This document shows, in pieces, positions 1 through 9,514 of a stretch of 64,000 nucleotides of DNA (positions within the stretch are counted from its first letter, which is position 1; each line of letters opens with the position of its first letter). Source of the DNA: Adhaeribacter radiodurans (GTDB taxonomy: Bacteria; Bacteroidota; Bacteroidia; Cytophagales; Hymenobacteraceae); contig NZ_CP055153.1 of the NCBI RefSeq assembly GCF_014075995.1, positions 3,844,001 to 3,908,000 of the forward strand, written 5' to 3'. Below the pieces are notes generated by a model, which saw only the letters and a program-made list of their open reading frames with translations, made no database searches and had not been told where the DNA came from. Made by a program: the position numbers and the translations under genes.

Positions 1-174
1 AAATAAATTAATTGCTTTTAAATACTCATTTAAAATTAAAGGCCTAAAGAAAAGGATATCCGCTTCGGTTAAAAAATGATGGGTGGCCCGAACGGACGCC
101 TCCCAAACCACAGTAATTTCTTCGAAATCTGCCGGGGAAGCTTTCTCAATTTTATATTCTAATATTAAGGTCAT
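1..174 (-). CDS. GNAT family N-acetyltransferase, partial (N-terminal 58 residues)
   Basis: A leftward reading frame starts with ATG at 174-172 and stays open to base 1, so only the first 58 residues lie in the window. They include VWEASVRATHHFL and RPLILNEYL, which match the acceptor-side N-terminus of YjaB/PhnO-like GNAT acetyltransferases (E. coli YjaB has a similar W-x-x-SVxATHxFL segment). The acetyl-CoA pyrophosphate-binding loop would be in the missing part, so activity and substrate cannot be judged. GNAT enzymes move an acetyl group from acetyl-CoA to an amine. The family call is fairly secure; the acceptor is unknown. Confidence 0.75.
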   Translation of the reverse strand, partial: MTLILEYKIEKASPADFEEITVVWEASVRATHHFLTEADILFFRPLILNEYLKAINLF

Positions 175-389
175 ACAAATAATAGCATCTGCTTATTTAT
201 TCAATAAAAATCATTAGGAATATGTAAAATAGGTAACTGGTTAATAAGTTGAAAATTTAATTTACACTGATGTGACGAGAATCTACTATATTCATGTACC
301 AACCGGACAGAAAGTACCTAAGCAATTTAATTTAAATTTATTGGATTACAGGTAATACGATATTTCCTGTTAAATTTTAAAGATGCCTC

Positions 390-902
390 ATGAAGATAAT
401 GGAGAAAGTTTTTGCTTTTGGTTATTCCGGAATTATTTTTTTGCTACTCTGCAGTGCCTTTGCTTTAATATTTTTCGGTTTTATAGAGTTATGGCACGGA
501 ATCAATCCCACAGAAAATTTGCCTATCCGGGAGCGGTTTAACTTTATTCTGGAAAGTGTAGGCTTATTAACCATTGCAGTGGTGGCGCTGGAACTTGGAC
601 AAACTATTTTGGAAGAAGAAGTACAACGGAAAGCGCACGTGAGTGCCCCTACCCGGGTAAGAAGGTTTTTGTCGCGGTTTATGGTAGTTATTATTGTAGC
701 CCTGGCAATTGAATGTTTGGTTTCAGTTTTTGAATTAGCGCACAAAGATGCCACTCAATTGCCGCAGGCAGCTTCCATTGGGATTGCCGCCGCTGTACTG
801 CTGGCAGCCTGGGGCGTATTTATTAAATTAAACCGGAGTGCCGAAGAACTGGAGCCTGAAGCAATGGAAAAAACTAAGCAGGAAGATCAAAAATTGGAGT
901 AG
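390..902 (+). CDS. Small four-TM membrane protein of unknown function
   Basis: A 170-residue protein with four hydrophobic segments at about residues 8-34, 50-70, 93-115 and 127-146, and a charged, Glu/Lys-rich C-terminal tail. The loop after TM2 is acidic (QTILEEEVQRK) and is followed by a basic, arginine-rich stretch. The four-TM layout resembles PsiE-like and other small inner-membrane proteins, but no diagnostic motif is visible and I do not assign a family. An internal ATG at residue 4 is an equally possible start. The gene stands alone, divergent from the truncated acetyltransferase and convergent with the next gene. Confidence 0.7.
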   Translation: MKIMEKVFAFGYSGIIFLLLCSAFALIFFGFIELWHGINPTENLPIRERFNFILESVGLLTIAVVALELGQTILEEEVQRKAHVSAPTRVRRFLSRFMVVIIVALAIECLVSVFELAHKDATQLPQAASIGIAAAVLLAAWGVFIKLNRSAEELEPEAMEKTKQEDQKLE

Positions 903-945
903 GATTAAGTTTAATTATTAGTTTGTTACGGTTAGCTGCTGTTGA

Positions 946-1428
946 TTATAGTTTTTCCTCATTAACCGCGTAAATATATCCAACCCCGGTTTCTCCGTTA
1001 TCTAATTCATACCTAGCTAAAATACGCCGGTATTCATTGCCTTCAAACGCATCTAAATTATACCAATTATTAACCAATTCGTCTGAGCAAAGCACGTAAG
1101 CCTTTATTATTTCTTGCTCTTCCCTAGTTGTATGTTTAAACCCATAAAAACCCATCTCAGCTCCCCAACCTAGTTTCTCCAGTTTACCTCTAACTACTCC
1201 TTCCTCCCATTTTCCTTGAATATGCTTAACTACTGAATGGTTAGACGCACCCGGCGCAAGTGTTCCGTAAACGATTAAGTAATTTTCGGGTTTATATATC
1301 TGAATAAAAGCTTTTTCCACTTCACTCAAACCCGAATTATCCAGGTTATTTACTATATTACCAACAATGTCCTTCTTCTTATTTAAATCTTCCATAACAT
1401 TATCTAGTTCTATATCAGCATTTTCCAT
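946..1428 (-). CDS. Gamma-glutamylcyclotransferase (AIG2-like) family protein
   Basis: A 160-residue protein. The segment YGTLAPGASNHSVV at about residues 54-67 is the YGxL substrate-binding loop of the gamma-glutamylcyclotransferase/AIG2 fold. LDAFEGNEYRR near residue 127 carries the conserved Glu of the D-x-x-E-G-x-x-Y-x-R motif thought to act as general acid/base. Family members release 5-oxoproline from gamma-glutamyl compounds or from gamma-glutamylamines. The first ~45 residues are acidic and Asn-rich, lie outside the fold and have no recognisable domain. The protein has no signal peptide, so it should be cytoplasmic. The family is clear; the physiological substrate is not. Confidence 0.85.
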   Translation of the reverse strand: MENADIELDNVMEDLNKKKDIVGNIVNNLDNSGLSEVEKAFIQIYKPENYLIVYGTLAPGASNHSVVKHIQGKWEEGVVRGKLEKLGWGAEMGFYGFKHTTREEQEIIKAYVLCSDELVNNWYNLDAFEGNEYRRILARYELDNGETGVGYIYAVNEEKL

Positions 1429-1570
1429 CTGGTAAAAGTAAATAATAATGCAATAGCACTCTTTTAAAAGGTTAGGAAATTAATTCGAACTTAATGTCTA
1501 AGTTTTATTGAGAACCCCATTCTGGAGTACATATTACTCCCCTATCTTACACGCACACTCAATATACTTT

Positions 1571-3001
1571 TCAGGATTTCTTCCAGAGCTTGGGAGCGGT
1601 AAAGTTTTTAGCAGCATCGTCTAATATTAGTACCCAATCGTTATCAAGGCCTTGGCTGGGTGGCGTAAATTTCTGGGAACCCGTATTTTTAAATTTTCCC
1701 AGGTTGGTAGAAACACCCGTCCGCGGATCGAACCACCGGGCTTTAAGTTCCTTACCGGTAATTTTGCCCATGTTCACTGTAAATGGTTTGCCCGAGGTAG
1801 AATAAACAAAAGCATAATCTTTGCCACGGGTAGCCTGGATCCGGTCGCCACCTTCCAAAGCTTCGGTAATCAGGCTTTGATCGGGTATCCGGTCCAGAAA
1901 AGGTCTTGATTCTATTAAAGCACGTACGTGGCTCATGTGGCCACTGCCGGGTAAATGAATAGCTTCGGACCAAGGACCCAGCGGACCGTTCACGTTTTTA
2001 CCTTGCGGCTTGTTCATCTGCCAAATGGCGTGACAACCATAGGTATGGCCGTGCGCCCCGGCAAATAAATCTAAGTAAGCGGCTCGCCGCACATCGTAGG
2101 CTTTAGAGTAGCCGTTTTCTTTAGCGTTAAAGCAAACCGGGTGGTCTTCGTAAATCGGTTCGCCATCCATGGTAGGTTTGGTGTTGGCCAGATTATAATC
2201 GTGGCTAATATGGGCATATACATCGGAGAAGCGGCAATGACCCGTCTGAAACATGTTAAAATCGAGCCAGGCATCGTTGTGGAACCAGGTGGAGGAACCT
2301 CCTTTTTCTTTGGGTTGCGGGTGAAACGTCATCATTACTTTATCCTGGTTGCCATTGCCGGCACCCGCCACAATTCCGGCGGCCATGGCCCGCCAAATAA
2401 CAACATCCTGTTCGTGGCGGGGATTACGATCGCCTCCTAATACCCATATAATAGGCTTATCTTTATAACGATTGCCTAAATAACGACCAAAAGCTTCGGC
2501 ATTTTGCGGATTAAAAATTTCCGGACCTTCGCCCCATTTATCTTTAAAAATTTTATCGCCCCAGGTAGGCAACATTCCAATGTATAAACCTAAAGCAGCC
2601 GCTTTGTTTACAATGTAGTCTACGTGTTTAAAGTACTCTTCATTGGGTTTGGCAGGGTCATCGTTTACCAGGGGCACTTGCCCGTACGGATTAGGATCGT
2701 GCAAACCGTTGAGCTCTGCCAATACTACTGCTTGAATTACGGTAAAGCCTTTATCGGCGCGGTTTTGTAGGTAAGTATCGGCCTCTTCCCGGTTGAGCCG
2801 ATGGAATAATTCCCAGGCCGTATCGCCGAGGTAAAAAAAAGGCTGCCCATTTTCTTTTACAAGATACCGTTTGTTAGCACTTACCTTTAATTGGTATTGT
2901 GCCATTGCTGCAGGTATTTGATTTAAGCTCAAAAAAAGAGTGAGCGCCACGGCGTATTTAAATGACCAGCGAAAAAAGAAAAAAGTAAATTGGAGAGGCA
3001 T
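1571..3001 (-). CDS. Secreted glycoside hydrolase, GH140/DUF4038 apiosidase-like with C-terminal putative collagen-binding domain
   Basis: A 476-residue protein with an N-terminal signal peptide (hydrophobic core about residues 15-34, cleavage after AMAQ). The main domain, about residues 38-375, begins with NGQPFFYLGDTAWELFHRL, the hallmark of DUF4038/GH140 (beta/alpha)8 enzymes, which remove apiose from rhamnogalacturonan-II side chains. WVLGGDRNP and MDGEPIYEDHP carry acidic residues in the expected catalytic positions. Residues ~380-470 form the beta-sandwich that usually follows DUF4038. It should act in the periplasm or outside the cell. The fold is confident; apiose specificity is inferred from the family. 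No SusC/SusD pair is adjacent, so this is not an obvious polysaccharide utilisation locus. Confidence 0.85.
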   Translation of the reverse strand: MPLQFTFFFFRWSFKYAVALTLFLSLNQIPAAMAQYQLKVSANKRYLVKENGQPFFYLGDTAWELFHRLNREEADTYLQNRADKGFTVIQAVVLAELNGLHDPNPYGQVPLVNDDPAKPNEEYFKHVDYIVNKAAALGLYIGMLPTWGDKIFKDKWGEGPEIFNPQNAEAFGRYLGNRYKDKPIIWVLGGDRNPRHEQDVVIWRAMAAGIVAGAGNGNQDKVMMTFHPQPKEKGGSSTWFHNDAWLDFNMFQTGHCRFSDVYAHISHDYNLANTKPTMDGEPIYEDHPVCFNAKENGYSKAYDVRRAAYLDLFAGAHGHTYGCHAIWQMNKPQGKNVNGPLGPWSEAIHLPGSGHMSHVRALIESRPFLDRIPDQSLITEALEGGDRIQATRGKDYAFVYSTSGKPFTVNMGKITGKELKARWFDPRTGVSTNLGKFKNTGSQKFTPPSQGLDNDWVLILDDAAKNFTAPKLWKKS

Positions 3002-3525
3002 ACAGGCAGATTTATAACCAGAATTTTATTTTAAGTAAAGCTTCCTGCTGTTCCTATCTCTTAGCATCGAAATAAAAAAAGCAAGTTGACACCTTAATGA
3101 TAAGAATTTTCTTTTCAAGAAGTTGAAAAATGAGTACGATAATTTAACTCAAGGCCAGACAAATAAGGAAAGTAAATAGCTGCAAAAAACCTTTCTGAAG
3201 GACAATTGCAACATGAATACACTCATAGAAAAAAACTAAGCGATTTTTTGCCCAATTAATACAAGAAGAATACAATTTGTTTAATTTTTTGCTGCTTATA
3301 GGCGAGTTATCCTTTTAAAGTTATTTCGTCTATGTTCTTTAAAGCATTTACTTATTAAAAAAAGAAACAGCTCCGGTAATGCCCCTCAGGCACATCCCAA
3401 AGAAGGCCCTATGACACCACCGCAAAGCTGTTTCGTATTATAACCAGTTACAGTTAACCTGTATATACCGGAATGATTTAGTTTATATTATTTATTTTAA
3501 TAAAGCTGTCTGGGACTAAGTGTAT
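3002..3525. other. Intergenic region between porin and GH140 gene
   Basis: About 520 bases without a convincing gene on either strand. The only structure seen is the folded element at 3357-3434, entered separately. The remaining sequence is AT-rich and should hold the promoter of the GH140 gene, but no clear TAnnTTTG box could be placed. Confidence 0.6.
3357..3434 (-). terminator. Large structured 3' element / terminator downstream of the porin gene
   Basis: On the minus strand a 9-bp outer stem (3434-3426 with 3372-3364) encloses a second 8-bp stem (3422-3415 with 3381-3374). It is followed at once by a run of seven T at 3363-3357, as in an intrinsic terminator. The second stem contains two G-U wobbles that pair only in the minus-strand RNA; on the plus strand they would be C-A mismatches. 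The ~33-nt interior is G-rich. The element lies 92 nt past the porin stop codon, so it probably ends that transcript. It is larger than a usual terminator hairpin and might be a separate structured RNA. Confidence 0.55.
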
Positions 3526-4716
3526 TTATCTTCCGCCAAATCGACCATCAAAAGAATAAACAACGGCTGCGCCAATAGTAGCCTGATGCTTTTTTAAGGA
3601 ACTTGCTCCGGAAGCAAAGAAGGGATCTTTAGTTGAATCGAAGCGCACTTCCGGCTTAAGATTAAATTTGCCGTCGGCTAATTTAATATCGCCGGTTAAA
3701 GTAAATTCCGTAGCCTGTATTTTATCGAAATACCGAACGCCGTGTTTATCATCAAAACGCTCCGCGCGTAATCCTAAGCCAAACTTGTCGGTTATGGCAT
3801 AGTTTATATACAAGGCGGCTCCCCACCAGTTAGCATCTTCCATCCAGCGTGTACCTGGTACTTCAGTAGCCGACCCGGTGCTAAAAGAACCATACGCCGC
3901 GTTTAATCCAATTTTAAAAGCATCGGAAGCCTGAAAGGCAGTAGTTAAATCAAACAAACTGGTGTAAGATCCTTTTTCGGTACCAAAAGCAGAGTTACCA
4001 TTGTACTCATCGCCTCCTATCCAGTTGGCGTACAAATGAAAATCTTCTACCGGCATAAGGTGTACCTGGGCAGTAAGTGTTTTGCGGTTATTAAAATCTT
4101 GTAAAGCATCCCAGCCATTTACAACCCCAAACATTAAACCTAATTTATCGGAGGCGGCATAATCTAACTTAGCGCCGGTATGGTAAAATGGTCCGTTACC
4201 GAACAAATAAGATAAGCTGTAATTAAAATTAAGCGGAGCATCAATTAACTCATAACCAATGTGGGTACCGTATTGGCCCACCGTTAAAGCTAGTTTATCG
4301 GTAAAGTTGTACGTTCCATATGCTTGTTTAATGGCAAAAGAAGTAGAAGTAATATCATCTTTGTTCGCGTTTAAAGTCCGGTAGTTCGAAAAATTGCCTA
4401 GATCAGCATTGGGCCCGTAGGTTAAATCGGCGACTACTTTTAGTTTGCCTTTGGTATACGTTAAAGCTGTTTGTACTAAGCCAAGAGAAAAGTTATTGTG
4501 CAATAGATCGAAAATACGGCCTTGGTTCAATCCACTTTCCGGTTTATTGGTATTATAAAGATAGTAGGCATCCACATATCCACTGATAGTCAGTGAACCT
4601 TCTTCGGAAGGAGTTGCAGGAGTTGCAGCAGCTGCAGCTGTAGAATCTGACTGGGCATTCGCCGCAAAAGCTCCCATAAGTAAGGTAGCCAAAAAGAGTA
4701 AAGCTCGTCTTTTCAT
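3526..4716 (-). CDS. Outer-membrane beta-barrel porin (OmpL/BBP2-like)
   Basis: A 396-residue protein with a signal peptide (MKRRALLFLATLLMGAFA, cleavage near ANAQ), an Ala/Thr/Pro linker, and then a barrel of alternating amphipathic strands from about residue 42 to the end. LTISGYVDAYYLYNTNKP is the typical first strand of the OmpL-like beta-barrel porin-2 family of Bacteroidota. A YNFTDKLALTVGQYGTHIGYE-type segment (more than one such strand) and repeated aromatic girdle residues support a barrel of roughly 16 strands. Such proteins are thought to be general diffusion porins. It is transcribed alone, divergent from gltA, and ends in a large hairpin with a T run. The permeated solute is not known. 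Confidence 0.85.
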   Translation of the reverse strand: MKRRALLFLATLLMGAFAANAQSDSTAAAAATPATPSEEGSLTISGYVDAYYLYNTNKPESGLNQGRIFDLLHNNFSLGLVQTALTYTKGKLKVVADLTYGPNADLGNFSNYRTLNANKDDITSTSFAIKQAYGTYNFTDKLALTVGQYGTHIGYELIDAPLNFNYSLSYLFGNGPFYHTGAKLDYAASDKLGLMFGVVNGWDALQDFNNRKTLTAQVHLMPVEDFHLYANWIGGDEYNGNSAFGTEKGSYTSLFDLTTAFQASDAFKIGLNAAYGSFSTGSATEVPGTRWMEDANWWGAALYINYAITDKFGLGLRAERFDDKHGVRYFDKIQATEFTLTGDIKLADGKFNLKPEVRFDSTKDPFFASGASSLKKHQATIGAAVVYSFDGRFGGR

Positions 4717-5251
4717 AATTGCTTAAAAGTTTAAAGTTGGTTAATAATTTAGGTGCTTATTTATTAATTCGGTGTAAATATAACAAACAGCTTTAAATTT
4801 TAAATCATTTGTCCTAAAATTGCATAAAATTTTTAAATACACCCTTTAATTTTAACACACTCACATATATTATACTTGCTTCAACTTTATTTAATGTTTT
4901 TAAAATATAGGTTAATTTAAAACGACATTAATTTTTATAAATAATTTCAATAAATTAACTACTTTAATTAACACACCTTGCTTTTTTATAGCTAAATGTG
5001 ATATTTAATGATAAATAGAGCTCATTGCACCTTTAAAAATTTACTAAATCCTACAAATCGGTCAATAACTTTTAAAAATAGATTAAGTAATTAATTTGTC
5101 TGGAGAAGGAATGCCTTACTATAAGGGAGAGGTGTTAATACATGGGACCTACTGGTATATTATTACTAGTAGATTTCATTTTTATACATTTTTATATAAT
5201 TTCGCTTCAGAAGAGTTCCTCACATTCCATCGTTATACTTAATAAAACAAC
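4717..5251. other. Long AT-rich divergent promoter region between porin and gltA
   Basis: About 535 bases, very AT-rich, with no supported gene. It must hold the divergent promoters of the porin and of citrate synthase. A 9-bp inverted repeat with one G-T pair sits at 5149-5172, some 80 bases before the gltA start, and TATAATTTCG lies a little further downstream. Neither is strong enough to assign. Confidence 0.5.
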
Positions 5252-6538
5252 ATGTCTGATTCAGCAGAATTAATTTTAGAAGGCAAATCTTATTCTCTGC
5301 CTATAGTTGTTGGTACCGAAAACGAAAAAGCAATTGATATAAATGCCTTGCGTGCGCAAACGGGGCATATCACCATCGATTCCGGCTATAAAAACACCGG
5401 CGCTACCCAAAGTGCTATTACTTACTTAGACGGCGAGCAGGGCATCCTGCACTACCGTGGTTATTCCATCGATCAGTTAGCCGCTAAATCAAATTTTATC
5501 GAAGTTGCTTACTTATTAATATATGGCGAGTTACCTACTCAACCAGAGCTAACTCATTTTAACGATATGATCGCCCAGCGCACGCTGGTACACGAAAACT
5601 TCCGCACTTTATTAAGTGCCTACCCGGCAAATGCGCATCCTATGGGTATTTTAGCTTCCATGATTTGTTCTTTAACGGCTTTCCACCCGGATAGTCTGGA
5701 CCCTAATTTAGCCGAAGAGCAAGTGGATTTAAATATTGCGCGTTTAATGGGTAAAATCACCACCATTGCAGCGTGGTCATATAAACATGCAGTAGGTCGG
5801 CCTTTGGTATACCCTAAGAAAAGCCTCGATTATTGTTCTAATTTTTTACAAATGATGTTTTCGAATCCAACCGAAAATTATCATGTTAATCCGGTAGTGG
5901 TAGATGCCTTAAATAAATTATTAATTCTGCACGCCGACCACGAGCAAAACTGCTCTACTTCTACGGTTAGGTTAGTAGGATCATCTAACGCTAATTTATT
6001 TGGTTCTATTTCGGCGGGAGTAAACGCTTTGTGGGGACCTCTGCACGGTGGCGCGAACCAGGAAGTAATTGAAATGCTGGAAGCTATTAAGGCCGATGGC
6101 GGCGATTCGAAGAAATATATTGAAAAAGCAAAAGATAAAAATGACCCATTCCGTTTGATGGGATTCGGCCACCGGGTTTATAAAAACTTTGACCCAAGAG
6201 CTAAGATAATTAAAGCGGCTTGCGATAATATTTTATATAACTTAGGAATTAAAGATCCGATCCTGGATATCGCGAAACAACTTGAAGAAGCTGCTTTAAC
6301 TGACCCTTACTTTGTGGAGCGTAAGTTATACCCGAACGTAGACTTTTATTCTGGTATTATTTACAAAGCCATTGGCTTGCCAAAAGAAATGTTTACGGTA
6401 ATGTTTGCTATTGGCCGCTTACCTGGTTGGATTGCACAATGGAAAGAAATGCGGGAAAATAAAGAACCAATTGGCCGTCCGCGCCAAATTTATACTGGCT
6501 CAACTGCCCGGGATTATGTGGATATTAAGAACAGATAG
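5252..6538 (+). CDS. gltA: Citrate synthase
   Basis: A 428-residue type II citrate synthase that condenses acetyl-CoA with oxaloacetate as the entry step of the TCA cycle. The N-terminal beta domain (residues 1-45, SYSLPIVVGTENEKAIDI) is the one found in hexameric Gram-negative enzymes. The catalytic triad is visible: His in GPLHGGANQEV, His in GFGHRVYKNFDPRA and Asp in YPNVDFYSG. Length is normal. ATG at 5252 is the natural start. It is monocistronic, preceded by a long AT-rich leader region and followed by a strong hairpin terminator shared with the convergent OmpA gene. Confidence 0.97.
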   Translation: MSDSAELILEGKSYSLPIVVGTENEKAIDINALRAQTGHITIDSGYKNTGATQSAITYLDGEQGILHYRGYSIDQLAAKSNFIEVAYLLIYGELPTQPELTHFNDMIAQRTLVHENFRTLLSAYPANAHPMGILASMICSLTAFHPDSLDPNLAEEQVDLNIARLMGKITTIAAWSYKHAVGRPLVYPKKSLDYCSNFLQMMFSNPTENYHVNPVVVDALNKLLILHADHEQNCSTSTVRLVGSSNANLFGSISAGVNALWGPLHGGANQEVIEMLEAIKADGGDSKKYIEKAKDKNDPFRLMGFGHRVYKNFDPRAKIIKAACDNILYNLGIKDPILDIAKQLEEAALTDPYFVERKLYPNVDFYSGIIYKAIGLPKEMFTVMFAIGRLPGWIAQWKEMRENKEPIGRPRQIYTGSTARDYVDIKNR

Positions 6539-6549
6539 ACCATAAAAGA

Positions 6550-6578
6550 AAAAGCCCGCAAGATGCGGGCTTTTTCTT
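6550..6578 (+). terminator. Intrinsic terminator after gltA
   Basis: An 8-bp stem AAGCCCGC/GCGGGCTT with a short loop, followed by TTTTTCTTT. It lies 12 bases after the gltA stop. The A-rich left flank means it could also work for the convergent gene. Confidence 0.9.
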
Positions 6579-6765
6579 TATACATTTAAACAATTAATCA
6601 ATCCGAGTATATATACGGAGAGGTTGCACGTTTAGTTATGTATTTCTAAAAAAAATTTACTTTTTTTCTTAATTCTATATTAACTCACTAATCTTCAAGC
6701 AAATATTTTTTATTAAAACTTAAATTTTTTAATTGCCAGACATTAAATCGTAAGAGAGCAGTTGC

Positions 6766-8691
6766 TTATAGAACCCGTAACTCAATCCGGCGGTTTTGCT
6801 GGCGATTTTCTTCTGAAGTATTTGGGTGAAGTGGTTTTGTTTCTCCGTAACCTACCGCCGAAATCCGTTCTTTTTTCACTCCTTGTTTTACTAAGTAATC
6901 ATATACGGATCGGGCTCTTTTATCTGACAGAACTTGGTTATCGGTATCATTTCCTACATCGTCGGTATGGCCGGCAATCTCAATTTTTACCTGGTTGTTA
7001 GCCGTTAAAAAATCAATAATTTTGTTTAACTCCGTTTTAGATTTAGGTTCTAACTGATATTTACCCGTAGAAAAAAATAAATTATTTAATACCGCCGAAG
7101 CGCCTTTCGCAATGGGGTCGAGGTAAATATCTAAAGTTACCGGATTAAAGTCCTTTTTAGTGGTGTAGTCAAAGCTGATACTTTTCGGCAAATAATTACT
7201 GGTGCTAATGAACAAACCATATTGCCGGCCTTCGTTTAAAACCACGGTGTAAGTACCATTTTCCTTATCCGATAAAACCTGTTGTACTTTCGCATTCGAG
7301 TTTAAATCGTAGAGTTGTACCTGGGCACCTAACGGCTTTTTCGTTTTCGCATCAAACACCCGGCCCTGGGTATAAGTACTGGTTTCTTTACTTTTCCAGG
7401 CAGCGGGAACTTCAAACTCAAACAAACTGGCCGTTTTTTTACTTTGCTCTAATTCTAACCGAGAGTAATAGCCTTTGGAGTTATCCGGAGTGATAAAAAA
7501 AGAAGCTTCATTAGAAGCTGTGTTTAACGGGTACCCCAAATTTTCCGGTTGAGTCCAGGCCGAATCTGCTAAAGTCGTTTTGAAAATATCGGCGCCACCC
7601 ATTCCTGTGTGGCCATTGCTCGAAAAATAAAGCGTACTTCCACTAGCGTGCAGGAAAGGAGCCGTTTCAGAACCGGCAGTATTTATGGGTTCACCTAAAT
7701 TCTCCGGCACCGACCAGGTTCCGTCTTCTTGCTGCTTACTTACCCATATATCTTCTCTCCCTTTACTGCCTTGTCCCCGGTCCGAAGAAAAGTACAAGGT
7801 TCTGCCATCAGCAGATAAACAAGGCTGCGAATCCCAGGCCGCCGAATTAACCTGCCGGCCTAAGTTTACCGGTTTGCTCCAGGTATTACCGTTACGGGTA
7901 GAAATATACAAATCGCAGTCTCCCAAAGAATTAGGCCGGTTACACGACGAAAAAACTATGGTTTTACCATCGCCGGAAATACTCGCCGTTCCTTCGTTAA
8001 ATTCTGAATTAATACTGCTAGCAATAGAAACCGGTTCCAGCCAGGAATTATTCTGAAATACGGATACGTATAAATTTTCGTCGGCATGAGGAGAGTCGCT
8101 GGTGCGGGCAGTAAAAACCAAGTGCGTTTTGGCGGCAGTTAAAGCCGGAAAGTATTGTAACTGGAATTGATTTAAGGGAGCTTGCATGCGCACAGGTTTG
8201 AAAGCTACCGGGCGTTTTAAGGCTTCCAAGGCAAAATCAATGTTCTTTAATTGTTGCTGCGCGTACTTTAAAGCTTTCGTATTTTTCGAATTGGTTTGAA
8301 TAAAAAGTTCGTAATACTTTTTACCTAAAGCATAATCGCTGGTAGATAACGCCATATCGGCGAAATTATAATATTCGGTAGCCAGAGCCGGATTAAAAGG
8401 TATCAGGGCAAGCCCTTTTTTATAAGCGGCAAAAGCGGCTGATTGGTTACCAGTCATCTTGTGTAAACCAGCCATTTTAATGTAGGCCTCGCCAAAGTTA
8501 GGGTCTTTTTTGGTGGCTTCCTGCAAAGCATCCAAGGCTTTATCAAAGTCGCGGGCTACAATGTATTTTTGCGCTTTCTGATAGAGTTCGGCTGCTTTAC
8601 CGGATTGGGTGGATAAATTACTTTGCTGCGCCTCGGCAAAGGGAATAAACAAAAAAATACAAACCAGCTTTAACAGAAAATTCTTAACCAT
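6766..8691 (-). CDS. OmpA-family envelope protein with TPR and PD40 repeats
   Basis: A 641-residue protein with a signal peptide (cleavage near AEAQ). Domains in order are TPR repeats (about 28-150), PD40/WD40-like beta-propeller blades (about 165-400; repeats such as GTASISGDGKTIVFSS), a carboxypeptidase-regulatory-like beta-sandwich (about 430-505) and a C-terminal OmpA peptidoglycan-binding domain (about 525-641; IEIAGHTDDVG then LSDKRARSVYDYL, with the Asp and Arg that bind diaminopimelate). This layout is typical of Bacteroidota and is shared by proteins linked to T9SS and gliding, such as SprE/PorE-type proteins, but also by many others. It lies 8 bases downstream of queE on the same strand, so the two are probably cotranscribed. 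The exact partner is unknown. Confidence 0.9.
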   Translation of the reverse strand: MVKNFLLKLVCIFLFIPFAEAQQSNLSTQSGKAAELYQKAQKYIVARDFDKALDALQEATKKDPNFGEAYIKMAGLHKMTGNQSAAFAAYKKGLALIPFNPALATEYYNFADMALSTSDYALGKKYYELFIQTNSKNTKALKYAQQQLKNIDFALEALKRPVAFKPVRMQAPLNQFQLQYFPALTAAKTHLVFTARTSDSPHADENLYVSVFQNNSWLEPVSIASSINSEFNEGTASISGDGKTIVFSSCNRPNSLGDCDLYISTRNGNTWSKPVNLGRQVNSAAWDSQPCLSADGRTLYFSSDRGQGSKGREDIWVSKQQEDGTWSVPENLGEPINTAGSETAPFLHASGSTLYFSSNGHTGMGGADIFKTTLADSAWTQPENLGYPLNTASNEASFFITPDNSKGYYSRLELEQSKKTASLFEFEVPAAWKSKETSTYTQGRVFDAKTKKPLGAQVQLYDLNSNAKVQQVLSDKENGTYTVVLNEGRQYGLFISTSNYLPKSISFDYTTKKDFNPVTLDIYLDPIAKGASAVLNNLFFSTGKYQLEPKSKTELNKIIDFLTANNQVKIEIAGHTDDVGNDTDNQVLSDKRARSVYDYLVKQGVKKERISAVGYGETKPLHPNTSEENRQQNRRIELRVL

Positions 8692-8699
8692 AGTAAAGC

Positions 8700-9353
8700 T
8701 TACGGAATGTTCAAGTACTTATGCGTTTGCAGCGAAACCTGCCATTTAGGATTATTTTTTACATATTCCACGATAAGCGGCATCATCTGCTCGGCTTTGC
8801 TCCACTCCGGTTGAAGGTAAAGTTTGGTTGTAAGCGCTACCTGGGCTGCGTGTTCTTCGGCCCATTCAAAATCACTTTTATTAAAAACAACAACCTTCAA
8901 TTCACTGGCCTGATTCAGAACGCCAGGCTGTGGCTTTTTAAATTTTTTAGGCGAAACGCAAATCCAATCCCAGGAACCAGAAAGCGGGTACGCACCGGAA
9001 GTTTCCAGAAAAGTTAAGATGCCGGCGTTTTGAAACGTTTGGGTTAGTAAATCTAAATTATAGATTAAGGGTTCACCCCCGGTAATTACCACAGCTTTGC
9101 CGGGGTATTCTTTTGCCTGGGTTACAATAGCTTCTACGGAGGTAAGCGGGTGGCTGGCCGCATCCCACGATTCTTTTACATCGCACCAATGGCAACCAAC
9201 ATCACAGCCTCCTAATCTTATAAAATAAGCGGCTCTACCGGTATTATAACCTTCGCCTTGTATGGTATAAAAAGCCTCCATTAAAGGCAGCTCACTACCA
9301 TTTACCGGCACCGACCAAACGGAAGGTTGTATTATTTCTTTAACTACGGACAA
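8700..9353 (-). CDS. queE: 7-carboxy-7-deazaguanine synthase (radical SAM)
   Basis: A 217-residue QueE, which rearranges 6-carboxy-tetrahydropterin to 7-carboxy-7-deazaguanine in queuosine/preQ0 synthesis. MEAFYTIQGEGYNTGRA is the conserved entry segment. The radical SAM cluster motif is C-x3-C-x2-C in GGCDVGCHWCD, and VITGGEPLI is the SAM-binding GGEP motif. The frame is open upstream only to a stop at about 9398, and no ATG or GTG occurs before the core. TTG at 9353 gives a full-length N-terminus and is the best start. It sits directly before the OmpA gene. Confidence 0.93.
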   Translation of the reverse strand: MSVVKEIIQPSVWSVPVNGSELPLMEAFYTIQGEGYNTGRAAYFIRLGGCDVGCHWCDVKESWDAASHPLTSVEAIVTQAKEYPGKAVVITGGEPLIYNLDLLTQTFQNAGILTFLETSGAYPLSGSWDWICVSPKKFKKPQPGVLNQASELKVVVFNKSDFEWAEEHAAQVALTTKLYLQPEWSKAEQMMPLIVEYVKNNPKWQVSLQTHKYLNIP

Positions 9354-9514
9354 TGGAAATATTTTAAAAATTTTACTTTTCGGGAAAGCCTGACTTCAAT
9401 TAATTATTGCACTTACCCTTTTCTGCAATACTGTATACTGAAACGGCCTAACAATTTTTTTGATTCCTTTTTAACCTGGTTGCGGTGGGGTAAAAAGAGG
9501 AATATTTATTAGCG

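Noticed and set aside
9327-9512. 61-residue rightward open frame between queE and folD
   Set aside because: Overlaps the start of queE on the other strand and has no protein-like composition.
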